This document shows, piece by piece, positions 26,205-35,442 of a stretch of DNA of 64,000 bases. The notes under the pieces are model-generated. The model did no database searches. It worked only from the letters and a program-made list of their open reading frames with translations, and had not been told where the DNA came from. Source of the DNA: Nitrospira sp. (GTDB lineage: Bacteria; Nitrospirota; Nitrospiria; Nitrospirales; Nitrospiraceae); assembly GCA_020853775.1 (NCBI GenBank), contig JADYYH010000039.1, positions 43,227 through 107,226 of the forward strand, in the 5' to 3' direction. The stretch's first letter is position 1. Each line of letters opens with the position of its first letter. The translations under genes and the position numbers were made by a program.

Positions 26205-26674
26205 ACCCGCGCTTTGCGTTCATCATCCTGGTGCTGGTGTTCATCGCTCTGCTGCTGGTCATCGGCGTCTTGACGGCGATTCGGTGGCTCAGGATCCACT
26301 ACCCCGAACGTGCCAACGCTATCCTCGCTGCAGGCGTGGCCATCGTCGCCGGAGCCGTGATCATGACCATCGTCGAGATGAACGATCGGCCGATGTTCCG
26401 CCCGCATGACCTCATCACCTTGCAAGAGCCGGTCGTAGCGCGGACCATTCCCGTCGATCGCGTGGCCGGCAGTACCACCTGCATCATAGACCTGCATGAA
26501 CATCTGGGGGTGCTGGAGATAGAGATCGAACAGGGCGCGCTGAAGGCCCGGGTCGAAAGCAACAATACCTCCGCGCCGGTCTTTTGCCCGATCGGCACAG
26601 AGGTGCGCATCGATTTGAACTGGCTCCACCGGCTGACTGTTACTCGCCGACAGACGCAGGTGAGCGGGTCGTAG
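26201..26674 (+). CDS. membrane protein of unknown function coupled to the PAS protein
   Basis: The ATG at 26201 overlaps the stop of the PAS/receiver gene by four bases. The 157-residue protein has two N-terminal membrane segments (residues 6-29 and about 40-62) and a C-terminal beta-rich domain (LGVLEIEIEQGALKARVESN). The coupling suggests a membrane anchor or sensor partner for the PAS protein. No family is recognised. Confidence 0.7.
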   Translation: MNPRFAFIILVLVFIALLLVIGVLTAIRWLRIHYPERANAILAAGVAIVAGAVIMTIVEMNDRPMFRPHDLITLQEPVVARTIPVDRVAGSTTCIIDLHEHLGVLEIEIEQGALKARVESNNTSAPVFCPIGTEVRIDLNWLHRLTVTRRQTQVSGS

Positions 26675-27082
26675 ATAACCGAATGCGCGCGCTTGACTGA
26701 TTGGTGTGGAGAGGCCTATCGTATCTGGGTGGGGGGAGTTAACGCCCCGGGGGAATATGTACCACAAGGGGATTGAGTGTTGAGGATGGTGTGCATGCCC
26801 GGCTCGTACCGGGAAGCCTGAAGTCCTCCCGAGATCTCCGCCGTATCTACCTCTCCTCGGTAGGTGCGTCCTCCTCCCACCCAAACAGTCCTCCTGGCAA
26901 TTCCCTTCCTTGCAACAGTGGATCGTGTCACTTCCGCGACAGGGCGCGCCTCACGCGCGGGCCGCCGGAATCTCCTCAAGGCTTGACTCTCCGCAGCGAT
27001 CCCTGTAAACGACGAGGAGGATACGTATCGGGCCTGTGACTGCGCCGCACCGTTTCAGTGAATCCCTTGTTTGAGAGGTTGA
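26675..27082. other. 408-bp intergenic region upstream of topoisomerase VI
   Basis: No credible gene is seen. A promoter-like pair TTGACT (26693-26698) and TATCGT (26717-26722), spacing 18, lies at the left. A short stem CCCGG/CCGGG flanks CTCGTA near 26800-26815. A second TTGACT lies at about 26983. The sequence could hold a leader or small RNA before top6B; nothing matches a known RNA. Confidence 0.35.
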
Positions 27083-29188
27083 ATGGCCACCAAGAGATCA
27101 TCGCCACGTGCCGAGTCTTCTACGCCCGCACCTCCCTCCGAAGCCACTGAACCTGAATCGGCCACCGCACGAAACACATCTGCCGCAGCGCAAAAATCGG
27201 CGCCGGCGGTCACGGCGGTGGAAATGGGCGCGCGGCAGCGTGAGATTTCCGTGTCCGAATTCTTCACGAAGAACCGGCACCTGCTCGGGTTCGATAATCC
27301 TCGCAAGGCGTTGCTGACCTGCGTGAAGGAAGCCGTCGACAATTCGCTGGACGCCTGTGAAGAAGCGGGCATCCTACCTGACGTGACGGTGAAGCTCGAA
27401 GTGGTGACCACTGGCTCCGCGCCGGTGGCCCCGAGTCAGGCGACCCGCTTCCGCATCACGGTCACCGACAACGGCCCGGGTATCGTCCGTCAGCAAATCC
27501 CGCGCGTGTTCGCGAAGCTGCTCTATGGGTCCAAATTTCATCGCATGCGGATGAGCCGAGGACAGCAGGGCATCGGCATTTCCGCGGCCGGTATGTATGG
27601 CCAGCTCACGACCGGCAAGCCGGTGAAAGTCATTTCACGCACCGGACCACGGGCGGCCGCGCATTACTTTGAAGTCCAAATCGATACGAAAAAGAACGAA
27701 CCCCTCGTACATGAGAACAAGCAGATCGACTGGTCGCAACCGCAAGGCACCGAGGTGGTGCTGGAAGTCGAAGGACGGTACCAGAAAGGTCGTGCCTCGG
27801 TGGATGAATGGCTGGAGCAGACGTCCATTGCCAATCCGCATGTGCGGCTGACGTATCACACGCCGGAAGGGGAACAGAAGAATTACCCACGCACCTATCA
27901 CGAATTGCCGCCGTCGCCGAGGGAGATCAAGCCGCATCCCTACGGCATTGAATTCGGGGCCCTGCTCAAGATGTTGCAGGACACGAAGAGTCACACGGTC
28001 GCATCGTTTTTAGCCAGTGACTTTTGCCGGGTGTCTCCCGCGTTGGCCGAGGAGATCTGCAAAGCCGCCAAACTGTCACCCGCGGCCAAACCTCGCGATG
28101 TCAAACCTCAGGCGGCGGAGACGCTCTACAAAACGATTCAAACCACCAAGATCATGGCGCCGCCGACCAATTGCATTTCGCCGATCGGCGAGAAGGCGAT
28201 TCTTTCGGGCCTCTACAAGCAGATCAAGGGCGAGTTTTACACGGCGGTCAGCCGGCCGCCGGCCGTCTATCGCGGGTATCCCTTCGTCATCGAGGCGGGA
28301 CTCGCATTCGGGAAAGGGCCGGACGAAGTCTCGAAACCGCAGCAGACGGCGGTCCCGTTGGCGGAAGGCGAAGATCACGGCAACGACACCGAACAGGCGC
28401 GGGTGATCCGATACGCCAATCGGGTGCCCTTGCTCTATCAACAATCCGCCTGCGCGACCTTTAAAGCCGTACTCAGTACCACCTGGCGGAACTATGGCGT
28501 CAGCCAGTCACGTGGCGCCTTGCCTGCCGGCCCGATGGTGATCTTTGTGCATATGGCCTCCGTCTGGGTGCCGTTCACCAGCGAGTCCAAAGAAGCCATC
28601 GCCGACTACGATGAAATTCAGAAGGAAATTACCCTGGCTCTGCGCGAAGCCGGACGGCGATTGGGGATTTTTCTGCGCCGGCGCGAACGGGCCGCCAGCG
28701 AATTCCGGCGGCGCAATATCTTCGAACTCTATATCGAAGAGGTGGTGGCGGCGTGTAATCGTTTGAAAGGCGGGAACCTGCCCACCGAAAAACTCAAAGA
28801 ACAGCTGCACAAAATCGCCAGTTCGCGGACAGGCGGCCTCAAGACGGATGAAGCGCTCGGGAAAACCGGTGCCGGGCCAGAAGGTCTGCCTCATTCCATT
28901 ATCGTCACGGCAGAAGGCATCGAGGGAGAGCGCGAGGTCGCTGAGAATGTCCCTGCGGCTGCTTCGGTGAACTTGTCTTCTTCTGAAACCGTCCCTCCGA
29001 CAAAAGCTTCCGGGAGAGGCAAGCGCGCGGCAGCCACTGCGCCTGCGCCAAACAAGAGGCTTCCTGCATCGAGCGTGAAACGCAAAGCGGGACAGCAGGA
29101 GCTATTTGCCGAAGCGGCTGATGGGAAGAAGGGGTCAGCTCGGAAGACACCCGCTAAGACGGCGACAGCCACTCGCAAAAGGAAATAG
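27083..29188 (+). CDS. top6B: DNA topoisomerase VI subunit B
   Basis: Subunit B is the ATPase of the type IIB topoisomerase, which passes one duplex through another. The GHKL fold is clear: N-box with Glu83 and Asn87 (KEAVDNSLDACEEAG), DNGPG (129-133) and GQQGIGISAAG. The transducer domain follows, with TTKIMAPPTNCISPIGEKA. At 701 residues it is longer than archaeal B subunits. A Pro/Ala/Ser-rich head of about 50 residues and a Lys/Ala-rich, histone-H1-like tail of about 90 account for the extra length. Topoisomerase VI is typical of archaea and plants and sporadic in bacteria. Confidence 0.95.
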   Translation: MATKRSSPRAESSTPAPPSEATEPESATARNTSAAAQKSAPAVTAVEMGARQREISVSEFFTKNRHLLGFDNPRKALLTCVKEAVDNSLDACEEAGILPDVTVKLEVVTTGSAPVAPSQATRFRITVTDNGPGIVRQQIPRVFAKLLYGSKFHRMRMSRGQQGIGISAAGMYGQLTTGKPVKVISRTGPRAAAHYFEVQIDTKKNEPLVHENKQIDWSQPQGTEVVLEVEGRYQKGRASVDEWLEQTSIANPHVRLTYHTPEGEQKNYPRTYHELPPSPREIKPHPYGIEFGALLKMLQDTKSHTVASFLASDFCRVSPALAEEICKAAKLSPAAKPRDVKPQAAETLYKTIQTTKIMAPPTNCISPIGEKAILSGLYKQIKGEFYTAVSRPPAVYRGYPFVIEAGLAFGKGPDEVSKPQQTAVPLAEGEDHGNDTEQARVIRYANRVPLLYQQSACATFKAVLSTTWRNYGVSQSRGALPAGPMVIFVHMASVWVPFTSESKEAIADYDEIQKEITLALREAGRRLGIFLRRRERAASEFRRRNIFELYIEEVVAACNRLKGGNLPTEKLKEQLHKIASSRTGGLKTDEALGKTGAGPEGLPHSIIVTAEGIEGEREVAENVPAAASVNLSSSETVPPTKASGRGKRAAATAPAPNKRLPASSVKRKAGQQELFAEAADGKKGSARKTPAKTATATRKRK

Positions 29189-29196
29189 GGAAGCTT

Positions 29197-30303
29197 ATGG
29201 CTCAGGCAAAACCGAAAAAGAACGGTGCAGTGGCAAAAAAGCTGGTCGGCATGGCCGATGTCGTCATTTCCGCGGCACAACGATCCAAGGACCCGACGTT
29301 CGAGATTCCCATTCGAGCGCTGTCCAATGTCTCGTTCAATCCCCGTAAGGGCTTGATCGAGATGGGTGAGAAGAAACAAGCGCGTACGTTCTTCAACGTC
29401 GGCATGGCCAAGAAGTTCATGCAGACGATGCTGGTGGCCGACGCGCTGGCTGAACTGCAGCAGGCCGATTTGACCACCTCGTTGAGGGAAATCTATTACC
29501 GCACCAAACACACGATTCAAGATTCGCACGAGAACACGTTCGATACGCAGGATGAGTCCGATCCGATCATTGAGGACCTGGAAGTGTCGCTCATTGCCTT
29601 GCGGGAAGAACTCCATGTGCGGGCGGAAAACAGCGGCAGCATCGTCGGGCCGGTGGTCTTCGGCGATGACGGCGACCGGGTGGATTGCGCCAAATTAGGC
29701 AAGGGCGGCTATTCCGTGCCTTCGATCGTCGAGCCGGAATATTTGGAGATCCGCCGCTGTACGGCCGATTTTCTGCTGTTGGTCGAGAAAGGCACGCAGT
29801 GGAACCGCTTGTCGGAAGATAAATTCTGGCGGCGTTACAACTGTGTCCTGCTGACGGGAAACGGGCAGCCGCCGCGCGGAGTCCGACGCCTGGCGCGCCG
29901 CCTGCATGAAGAATACAAGCTGCCGGTCTATGTCTTGGTCGATAACGATCCCTGGGGATACTACATCTACTCCGTCGTGAAGCAGGGATCGATCAATCTT
30001 GCGTTCGAGAGTCAGCGCATGGCCATCCCGAAGGCAAAATTTATTGGACTCTCCAGCGCCGACCCTGAGCGGTACGAGTTGCCGCGCAATGTCGGCATCA
30101 AGCTAAATGAGAAAGACGTCACCCGAGCCAAGGAACTTCTGAACTACCAATGGTTCCAGAAGCCCGCCTGGCAGCAGGAAATCAAACGCATGCTCACGAG
30201 CGGGCTCAAGTATGAATTGGACGCGCTGGCGAATAAGGACTTCCAATACTTAACCAAGAAGTACCTTCCGCGTAAGCTGAAGGAAAAAGATTGGCTTGAT
30301 TAG
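29197..30303 (+). CDS. top6A: DNA topoisomerase VI subunit A (Spo11-like)
   Basis: The A subunit cuts DNA through a covalent tyrosyl link. The 368-residue protein has the catalytic motif TSLREIYYRTKH (Tyr100/101), the Toprim Glu in LLLVEKGT (Glu197) and the metal-binding DxD in VLVDNDPWGYYIY (Asp249, Asp251). It follows top6B by 8 bases, forming a two-gene operon. Homology to Spo11 gives the fold; with top6B next to it, the full enzyme is expected. Confidence 0.96.
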   Translation: MAQAKPKKNGAVAKKLVGMADVVISAAQRSKDPTFEIPIRALSNVSFNPRKGLIEMGEKKQARTFFNVGMAKKFMQTMLVADALAELQQADLTTSLREIYYRTKHTIQDSHENTFDTQDESDPIIEDLEVSLIALREELHVRAENSGSIVGPVVFGDDGDRVDCAKLGKGGYSVPSIVEPEYLEIRRCTADFLLLVEKGTQWNRLSEDKFWRRYNCVLLTGNGQPPRGVRRLARRLHEEYKLPVYVLVDNDPWGYYIYSVVKQGSINLAFESQRMAIPKAKFIGLSSADPERYELPRNVGIKLNEKDVTRAKELLNYQWFQKPAWQQEIKRMLTSGLKYELDALANKDFQYLTKKYLPRKLKEKDWLD

Positions 30304-30325
30304 CGCACGAGGGGAGAGCGATGTG

Positions 30326-30748
30326 ATGCCGCAGGATCGTGGAGCGCGCTCGGTTCAGACCTATGTGATGCGTAGCGCGTTTGGCATGCTGCTGCTGCTT
30401 GCTCCAAGTCTCGCTGCGGCTCAGCTGCTTCCGCCGTCATCGAACCAGTCCAACCAACAGAATCAGCCGGGAAACCTACAGGCGCCGGGATCCATTCCGA
30501 TCCCCAATCCGCTCGCCCAGCAATCGGCCATTTCATCCACGGCATCGGGCGCGAGTGCGCCGCAAAGTAACACCATTCCGTCCAGTCAAGGTAAATCCTT
30601 TGGCACAATCGGCCGAGGGTTGCCCGGCATGACGAGCGGCCCGACGCTGACTGGTCCGATGGGGTCGCAAGATCCGTCCGCACGTTACATGCGGCCGACC
30701 GTGATTCCGCCGCTTTTCTGCGATCCCGCCATCAATATTCCCTGTTAA
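30326..30748 (+). CDS. small secreted Asn/Pro/Ser-rich protein
   Basis: The ATG at 30326, or one at 30368 nearer the signal peptide, leads into RSAFGMLLLLAPSLAAAQLL, a signal sequence cleaved near AAA-QL. The 140-residue product is low in complexity (Gln, Asn, Ser, Pro) and ends CDPAINIPC with two Cys. It starts 22 bases after top6A, but exported sequence features make a topoisomerase role unlikely. The family is unknown. Confidence 0.6.
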   Translation: MPQDRGARSVQTYVMRSAFGMLLLLAPSLAAAQLLPPSSNQSNQQNQPGNLQAPGSIPIPNPLAQQSAISSTASGASAPQSNTIPSSQGKSFGTIGRGLPGMTSGPTLTGPMGSQDPSARYMRPTVIPPLFCDPAINIPC

Positions 30749-30891
30749 GTATCAGCTGCATCACTGTGGATGTTCGCCCTTCGGTGGTTTCGCCGCTCGT
30801 CAGGCGATCCGCCTACTCGCTATTTCAGGCTGCGCTGAATGCGACGTGGAAAGACGGAACGGTTCTGAGGCGTGGGTGATGTGTGAGGGGT

Positions 30892-31323
30892 TCAGGAATT
30901 TCGCCTGGATGGCGAAGGTTCGACCCGGATGGTGCCGGTCGGCGTCATGGCGCCCTGGGGATTGTCGGCGTCGAGCCAGACATTGAAGCGGATGGTGCCC
31001 GGTTTCAGAAAACAAAGGCTGACCGATTGTAACGGCGCGATCGTGACCGTGTCCTGGATCACGCCGAATTGCTTGAATCCCTTGTCGCATGCGAGCAACG
31101 CCGGATCACTGTCTTCGAGCATGCGTAAAGTGACCGGGTGGGGATTCAAGTTCTGCCACCGGATTTCATCGCCGATCTGCGCGATCAAATGACGCGGCGC
31201 GATTTCCGAGCGGATATTGAAATACCGAACGGCCCCCGTCAGGCGGGACGCGGAGGGTGTGCTGCAGCCGATACTGGCACCGACCGTGAGCAGGATGAGC
31301 AGGCATGCGAGCGCGGAACGCAT
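30892..31323 (-). CDS. cupredoxin-like lipoprotein
   Basis: The ATG at 31323 gives a signal and lipobox (VGASIGC); 143 residues. The mature part resembles a cupredoxin fold: IGDEIRWQNLNPHPVTLRML, then SVSLCFLKPGTIRFNVWLD. The His and Cys are placed somewhat like type 1 copper ligands, but the canonical C-x4-H-x4-M block is absent, so copper binding is doubtful. It diverges from the DUF1800 gene. The function is unknown. Confidence 0.65.
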   Translation of the reverse strand: MRSALACLLILLTVGASIGCSTPSASRLTGAVRYFNIRSEIAPRHLIAQIGDEIRWQNLNPHPVTLRMLEDSDPALLACDKGFKQFGVIQDTVTIAPLQSVSLCFLKPGTIRFNVWLDADNPQGAMTPTGTIRVEPSPSRRNS

Positions 31324-31463
31324 GGGCGATCCTACAAAATCGAGGGAGCAGTTCGCTACTCGGAATGTTACGAGGCGCAGGAGGTTCAATGGTACCGGTC
31401 AACCACATCGATCGTCCGGCGTTGTCGTAAAGAGCGACAGATCGACTACGGAGAGCATTTCCT

Positions 31464-32786
31464 ATGGGGCTGAGTTTCGATGAAGCCCGCCATCTGCTGT
31501 CTCGTGCCGGCTTCGGCGGAACGCCGGACGAGATTCGATCGCTCATGACATCCGACAGGCAAGGCGCTGTCACGCAGCTTTTGACCATGCCGGGGAACAA
31601 GGCCGTCACTCCGCCGCCCGCTTGGATTCATCGCCTGCCTCCGCTGCCGAAGTTGCGAAAGTTTTGGACCGAGCGCGAGCGGAAGGCCTTTCACGAGCAA
31701 CTTAAGATGCAAGGGCATGCGCTCAAGGCCTGGTGGTACCGGGAACTCGTCACGACGCGCCATCCGCTCCTCGAGCGCATGACCCTGTTCTGGCACAACC
31801 ATTTCACCTCCAGCTTGCACAAGGTGCGGTGGCCGGCATTTCTGTATCAGCAGAACGTGCTGTTGCGGCTGTATGCGTTGGGATCGTTTCGCACGTTGCT
31901 GCAGGCCATTGCGAAGAACCCTGCCATGCTGCTCTATCTCGATACGCAGACCAATCGCCGGGAGCATCCCAATGAAAACTTTGCCCGGGAATTGTTCGAA
32001 CTCTTTACCCTCGGTGAAGGGCACTATACCGAAGAGGACATCAAACAGGCCGCACGGGCGTTTACCGGCTGGCACCTCGACCACCAGACCGGAGCGTTTC
32101 GCATCGATCTGCGCCACCACGACGATGGGCCCAAACAGGTCTTCGGCAAGAAGGGGCATTTCGAGGGAGACGACATTCTCTCGCTGACATTGGAGCAGCC
32201 CCAGGTGGCCCGTTATCTCGTCGGTAAACTGTGGCGTGAGTTCGTCTCCGACCAGCCGGACCCGGTCACGGTGAGTCGCCTTGCCGACTCGTTGAGACGC
32301 GAGCACTATGAGATCGCCGGCGTAGTGAAGGAATTGTTCCTGACCGCGGAGTTCTGGGCGCCGGAGAATCGAGGCGTCCTGATCAAGTCTCCGGTTGAGC
32401 TCATCGTGGGGACGACGAGGTTGTTCCATCTTCCGCTCGATGAGGCGACGCCGCACATCGCATATGGCCGCAGGCTGGGACAGGATCTCTTCGATCCTCC
32501 GAACGTGAAGGGCTGGCCGGGCGGTCTGCGCTGGATTACCACCTCAACCCTGCTGGATCGCACGCAGCTGCTGCAGCGGGCTATTCGTGGCCATGAGACG
32601 GGCCATCCGCATGGCATGGCAGGCATGACACAGGCTCAGGGTGCGACCTGGATGGCGACGGAGCCGCTCGACGTGGTGCAAGCCACGCTGCTTCCGCTTG
32701 CGCCGGCACAGCCGTTGACGGCAGGGCAGGAGCGCGGACAGGCCGTGCATCACTGCGTAGTGGATCCGGTCTACCAATTGAAGTGA
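31464..32786 (+). CDS. DUF1800 family protein
   Basis: The 440-residue protein begins FDEARHLLSRAGFGGTPDEI, the typical DUF1800 start. It carries the family blocks RMTLFWHNHFTSS, NENFARELFELFTLGEGHYTE and AARAFTGWH, and ends with PPNVKGWPGG and ITTSTLLDR. The family is usually paired with a DUF1501 gene, as here with 6 bases between the stop of one and the ATG of the next. The biochemical role is unknown; no clear signal peptide is seen. Confidence 0.93.
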   Translation: MGLSFDEARHLLSRAGFGGTPDEIRSLMTSDRQGAVTQLLTMPGNKAVTPPPAWIHRLPPLPKLRKFWTERERKAFHEQLKMQGHALKAWWYRELVTTRHPLLERMTLFWHNHFTSSLHKVRWPAFLYQQNVLLRLYALGSFRTLLQAIAKNPAMLLYLDTQTNRREHPNENFARELFELFTLGEGHYTEEDIKQAARAFTGWHLDHQTGAFRIDLRHHDDGPKQVFGKKGHFEGDDILSLTLEQPQVARYLVGKLWREFVSDQPDPVTVSRLADSLRREHYEIAGVVKELFLTAEFWAPENRGVLIKSPVELIVGTTRLFHLPLDEATPHIAYGRRLGQDLFDPPNVKGWPGGLRWITTSTLLDRTQLLQRAIRGHETGHPHGMAGMTQAQGATWMATEPLDVVQATLLPLAPAQPLTAGQERGQAVHHCVVDPVYQLK

Positions 32787-32792
32787 GGCGTG

Positions 32793-34019
32793 ATGACAAC
32801 GAGCGGCATACATCGACGCGCGTTGTTACAAGCGGCCCTGGCGCTCCCGTTCCTGTGGTTGCGGCCGGCCTGGCCGTCGCAGCTTCGGGCGGAGGACAGG
32901 ACTGCTCCCCCTCCCGGTTCCCGCCATCGCGAGCGTATGCTGCTGCTGATTGAGTTGCATGGCGGGAATGACGGTCTGAATACAGTCATTCCCTATGACG
33001 ATCCGGCGTATTACCGGGCGAGACCGCAGTTGGCCATCCCACGGGATCAGGTCCGGCAGCTCACACCTAAAGTCGGTCTTCATCCAGCGTTGTCGCCGTT
33101 GATGTCGTTGTGGGACGCAAAGGAGCTGGCGTGGATACAGGGTGTCGGCTACCCCAAGCCGAACCGGTCGCATTTTCGTTCCATTGAAATCTGGGACACG
33201 GCGTCGGATAGCGAAGAGGTCCTGGAGAAGGGATGGCTGTCGGCATTGTTTGAGCAGTATCCGTTGCCGGGCGGTTTTAGCGCCGAAGGGATTCTCTTGG
33301 GCAAGGGAGACGCCGGGCCCTTAGGCGGAGACAAGACACGAACCATCGCGCTAAATGATCCCGCACAGTTTTTCCATCAGGCCGGTACGGTCACACCGGT
33401 CTCGGTGCCGACGCCGAATCGCGCGCTCGCCCATATTCTGGAGGTTCGGCGCGAAATCTCCCAAGCGGCGACCGATTTGCAGGGGCGTATGCAACAGGTA
33501 CCGCCGCTCCCGATCGACTTCCCTTCGCATAAGTTCGGGAAGCAACTGGAGGTCGCCGCCAGGCTGATTGCTGCAAAGGTTCCCGTCGCCGTCATCAAAG
33601 TCACGCACGGGAGTTTCGATACCCATGCCGGCCAACTGAATGCCCATCACCGGTTACTGGAAGAGCTGGCTCAAGGATTGCTGGCTTTCCGTGCGGCAAT
33701 GGTACAGCAGGGGCTCTGGAGAGACGTGTTGGTGATGACCTATTCCGAGTTTGGCCGCCGGGTGGGAGAGAACGCCAGTCACGGCACTGATCATGGTACG
33801 GCAGCTCCGCATGTGCTCATGGGCGGGCGCGTGAGAGGGGGGCTGTATGGAACATCTCCGTCGCTGACCGACTTGGCGGCGGGGGATCTGAAGCATACGC
33901 TCGACTACCGGAGCGTGTATGCGACTGTAATCGAACCGTGGTGGGGCTTGCCGGCGGTGGTATTCAGGAGCGGTCGTTATCCGGCGGTGGACTGCCTCAC
34001 GTCATGGGGCGGGGCTTGA
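32793..34019 (+). CDS. DUF1501 family protein, Tat-exported
   Basis: The ATG at 32793 is preferred over a GTG three bases earlier. The N-terminus has a twin-arginine signal (GIHRRALLQAALALPFLWLR), so export folded by Tat is likely. The mature part shows LLLIELHGGNDGLNTVIPY, NRSHFRSIEIWDT, THGSFDTHAGQLNAHH and VLVMTYSEFGRRVGENAS, typical of DUF1501, which belongs near the alkaline phosphatase/sulfatase fold. It forms an operon with the DUF1800 gene. Substrate unknown. Confidence 0.93.
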   Translation: MTTSGIHRRALLQAALALPFLWLRPAWPSQLRAEDRTAPPPGSRHRERMLLLIELHGGNDGLNTVIPYDDPAYYRARPQLAIPRDQVRQLTPKVGLHPALSPLMSLWDAKELAWIQGVGYPKPNRSHFRSIEIWDTASDSEEVLEKGWLSALFEQYPLPGGFSAEGILLGKGDAGPLGGDKTRTIALNDPAQFFHQAGTVTPVSVPTPNRALAHILEVRREISQAATDLQGRMQQVPPLPIDFPSHKFGKQLEVAARLIAAKVPVAVIKVTHGSFDTHAGQLNAHHRLLEELAQGLLAFRAAMVQQGLWRDVLVMTYSEFGRRVGENASHGTDHGTAAPHVLMGGRVRGGLYGTSPSLTDLAAGDLKHTLDYRSVYATVIEPWWGLPAVVFRSGRYPAVDCLTSWGGA

Positions 34020-34071
34020 TTTCAAGCGGAATTCTTCCTATCCTGCGGGCCACTGAAAGGAAGGTGACGTC

Positions 34072-34437
34072 ATGCTGAGGGAGATCGTACGAACCGGTGT
34101 TGCGGCGGTGCTGTTGGTGTCGGTCACGTTGGTGGCCGGGTTGACGTCACCGCTCAGGGCAGAAGATGGCGGGGCGTCGAACCTCTCATCCGTCACGCAG
34201 GATCCGGCACAGCGTACCGGGGCATTGCAGCAGACTCCTGCCCCAGTTGAGCCGTCGTTGCCGTTGCTGCTGGCCGAGGGTTCCAATTCCTGTGAGATCG
34301 TGTCGTGCGGAATGGGTATCAAGCAGACCTGTCAGATCACCTGCCCTGCCGATAAAACGCCGAAGTGTAGCTGCGATTGCGAGCGGAGCTTCGGCCCGAT
34401 GTGTATGGATTACAAGGCGAACTGTCGCTGCGAATAG
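34072..34437 (+). CDS. secreted Cys-rich small protein
   Basis: The 121-residue protein has a signal peptide (AAVLLVSVTLVAGLTSPLRA), a Ser/Pro/Gln linker and a C-terminal domain with ten Cys in 48 residues (CEIVSCGMGIKQTCQITC, then CSCDC, MCMDYKANCRC). This suggests a disulfide-rich or metal-binding exported domain. It follows the DUF1501 gene by 52 bases. No family is recognised. Confidence 0.7.
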   Translation: MLREIVRTGVAAVLLVSVTLVAGLTSPLRAEDGGASNLSSVTQDPAQRTGALQQTPAPVEPSLPLLLAEGSNSCEIVSCGMGIKQTCQITCPADKTPKCSCDCERSFGPMCMDYKANCRCE

Positions 34438-34456
34438 CGAGGAACCGGCCGGTCGC

Positions 34457-34657
34457 TCATTCATTGTCCGGCGAAGAAGATTCCATCCCACCCACGGTCA
34501 GGATTGGGCCTGGCATGCGGTACTGCTCTCCTGCCCAAGCTCCCAAATCGATCAGTTGGCAGCGCTCGGAACAAAACGGACGCCAGGGATTGTCGTTCCA
34601 GGTGGTGGCCTGGTGGCATTCGGGACAACGGCGCGGTGAAGGCTGGCTTCCGGGCAA
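34457..34657 (-). CDS. yacG: YacG-type zinc protein (DNA gyrase inhibitor family)
   Basis: Residues [10 protein letters not shown] and [20 protein letters not shown] match YacG's four-Cys zinc site (CxxC and CxxxC) and conserved IDLGxW. YacG of Escherichia coli binds GyrB and blocks gyrase. No ATG is available; the TTG at 34657 gives 66 residues, the normal size, but the ribosome site is poor. It starts 5 bases after the stop of the upstream lipoprotein gene. Confidence 0.85.
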   Translation of the reverse strand: MPGSQPSPRRCPECHQATTWNDNPWRPFCSERCQLIDLGAWAGEQYRMPGPILTVGGMESSSPDNE

Positions 34658-34662
34658 GGTGT

Positions 34663-35364
34663 TTACCGTGTAGCGGGTGATGCTGAAGGTGAGTCTATCA
34701 CCCTCGTGCCGAAGGCGGCAAACAACTCGCCGGTCAGGTAGGCCGTGTGCTCGCCATCTCGCCAATGTTTTCGACGCATATAATCATTGAGCAGTCGACC
34801 GTCGGCCGTGCGATGGATATGCGGATGCGCCACATTCATCCGGTATCGTTCGATGGCGCCGGCCACCCGGCTGATGAAGACGACCGTACCGTCCTGTTCG
34901 ACCTGTTCCACGATGCCGACATGGGTCAGGGGATCGTTGACCAGGCCATCCCCGTTGAAGTCCCAGGTATTGTCGAAGAACACCACATCACCGGCCTGTA
35001 CGATCGGCCCGCGGTGGAGTCGGCCGTTTTTCCTCATATGGTTGTAGATGAGGCTGACGCCATTGGTCCTGCCGTCGGTTGAACCTTCTGAATAGAGATC
35101 GATGCCGTGGGCGAGATAAATGGCGCGAGTCACTCCGGCGCAGTCGTAACTGATGCGACGGCCCTGACTTTCGATCGTCGTGGCGCCGACCAGGTTGACT
35201 GCTGTGCGAACGATCGCTTGTTGACGGCTGTCGCTGTGACCGGCGCGACAACAATCGGGAAGGGGAGTCACCGCCTGCCGCACTCCCTGTGACGAGGGAG
35301 CGGCGCAGGCAGTGAGTGCGAAAGCGAGGGCGAGGCTACACCATGTGCGGGAGAGCATCGGCAT
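34663..35364 (-). CDS. NlpC/P60-like lipoprotein
   Basis: The 233-residue protein has lipobox AFALTAC. The catalytic domain shows the Cys-centred [16 protein letters not shown] and a His in [21 protein letters not shown], with [16 protein letters not shown] between, as in NlpC/P60 or CHAP-type peptidoglycan amidases and endopeptidases. The [10 protein letters not shown] stretch could bind calcium. It probably cuts cell-wall peptides from the envelope. Confidence 0.75.
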   Translation of the reverse strand: MPMLSRTWCSLALAFALTACAAPSSQGVRQAVTPLPDCCRAGHSDSRQQAIVRTAVNLVGATTIESQGRRISYDCAGVTRAIYLAHGIDLYSEGSTDGRTNGVSLIYNHMRKNGRLHRGPIVQAGDVVFFDNTWDFNGDGLVNDPLTHVGIVEQVEQDGTVVFISRVAGAIERYRMNVAHPHIHRTADGRLLNDYMRRKHWRDGEHTAYLTGELFAAFGTRVIDSPSASPATR

Positions 35365-35442
35365 ACAGTGTAAGTATAGCGCTTCTTCAAAGCCTGCCAG
35401 TGGAGGGGCAGGACGATGTCCTGCGGCCGCTGGCGGTCTTCT

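Noticed and set aside
26716..26979. 87-codon minus-strand frame upstream of top6B
   Set aside because: TTG start, no ribosome site and Arg/Thr/Pro-rich composition without recognisable pattern.
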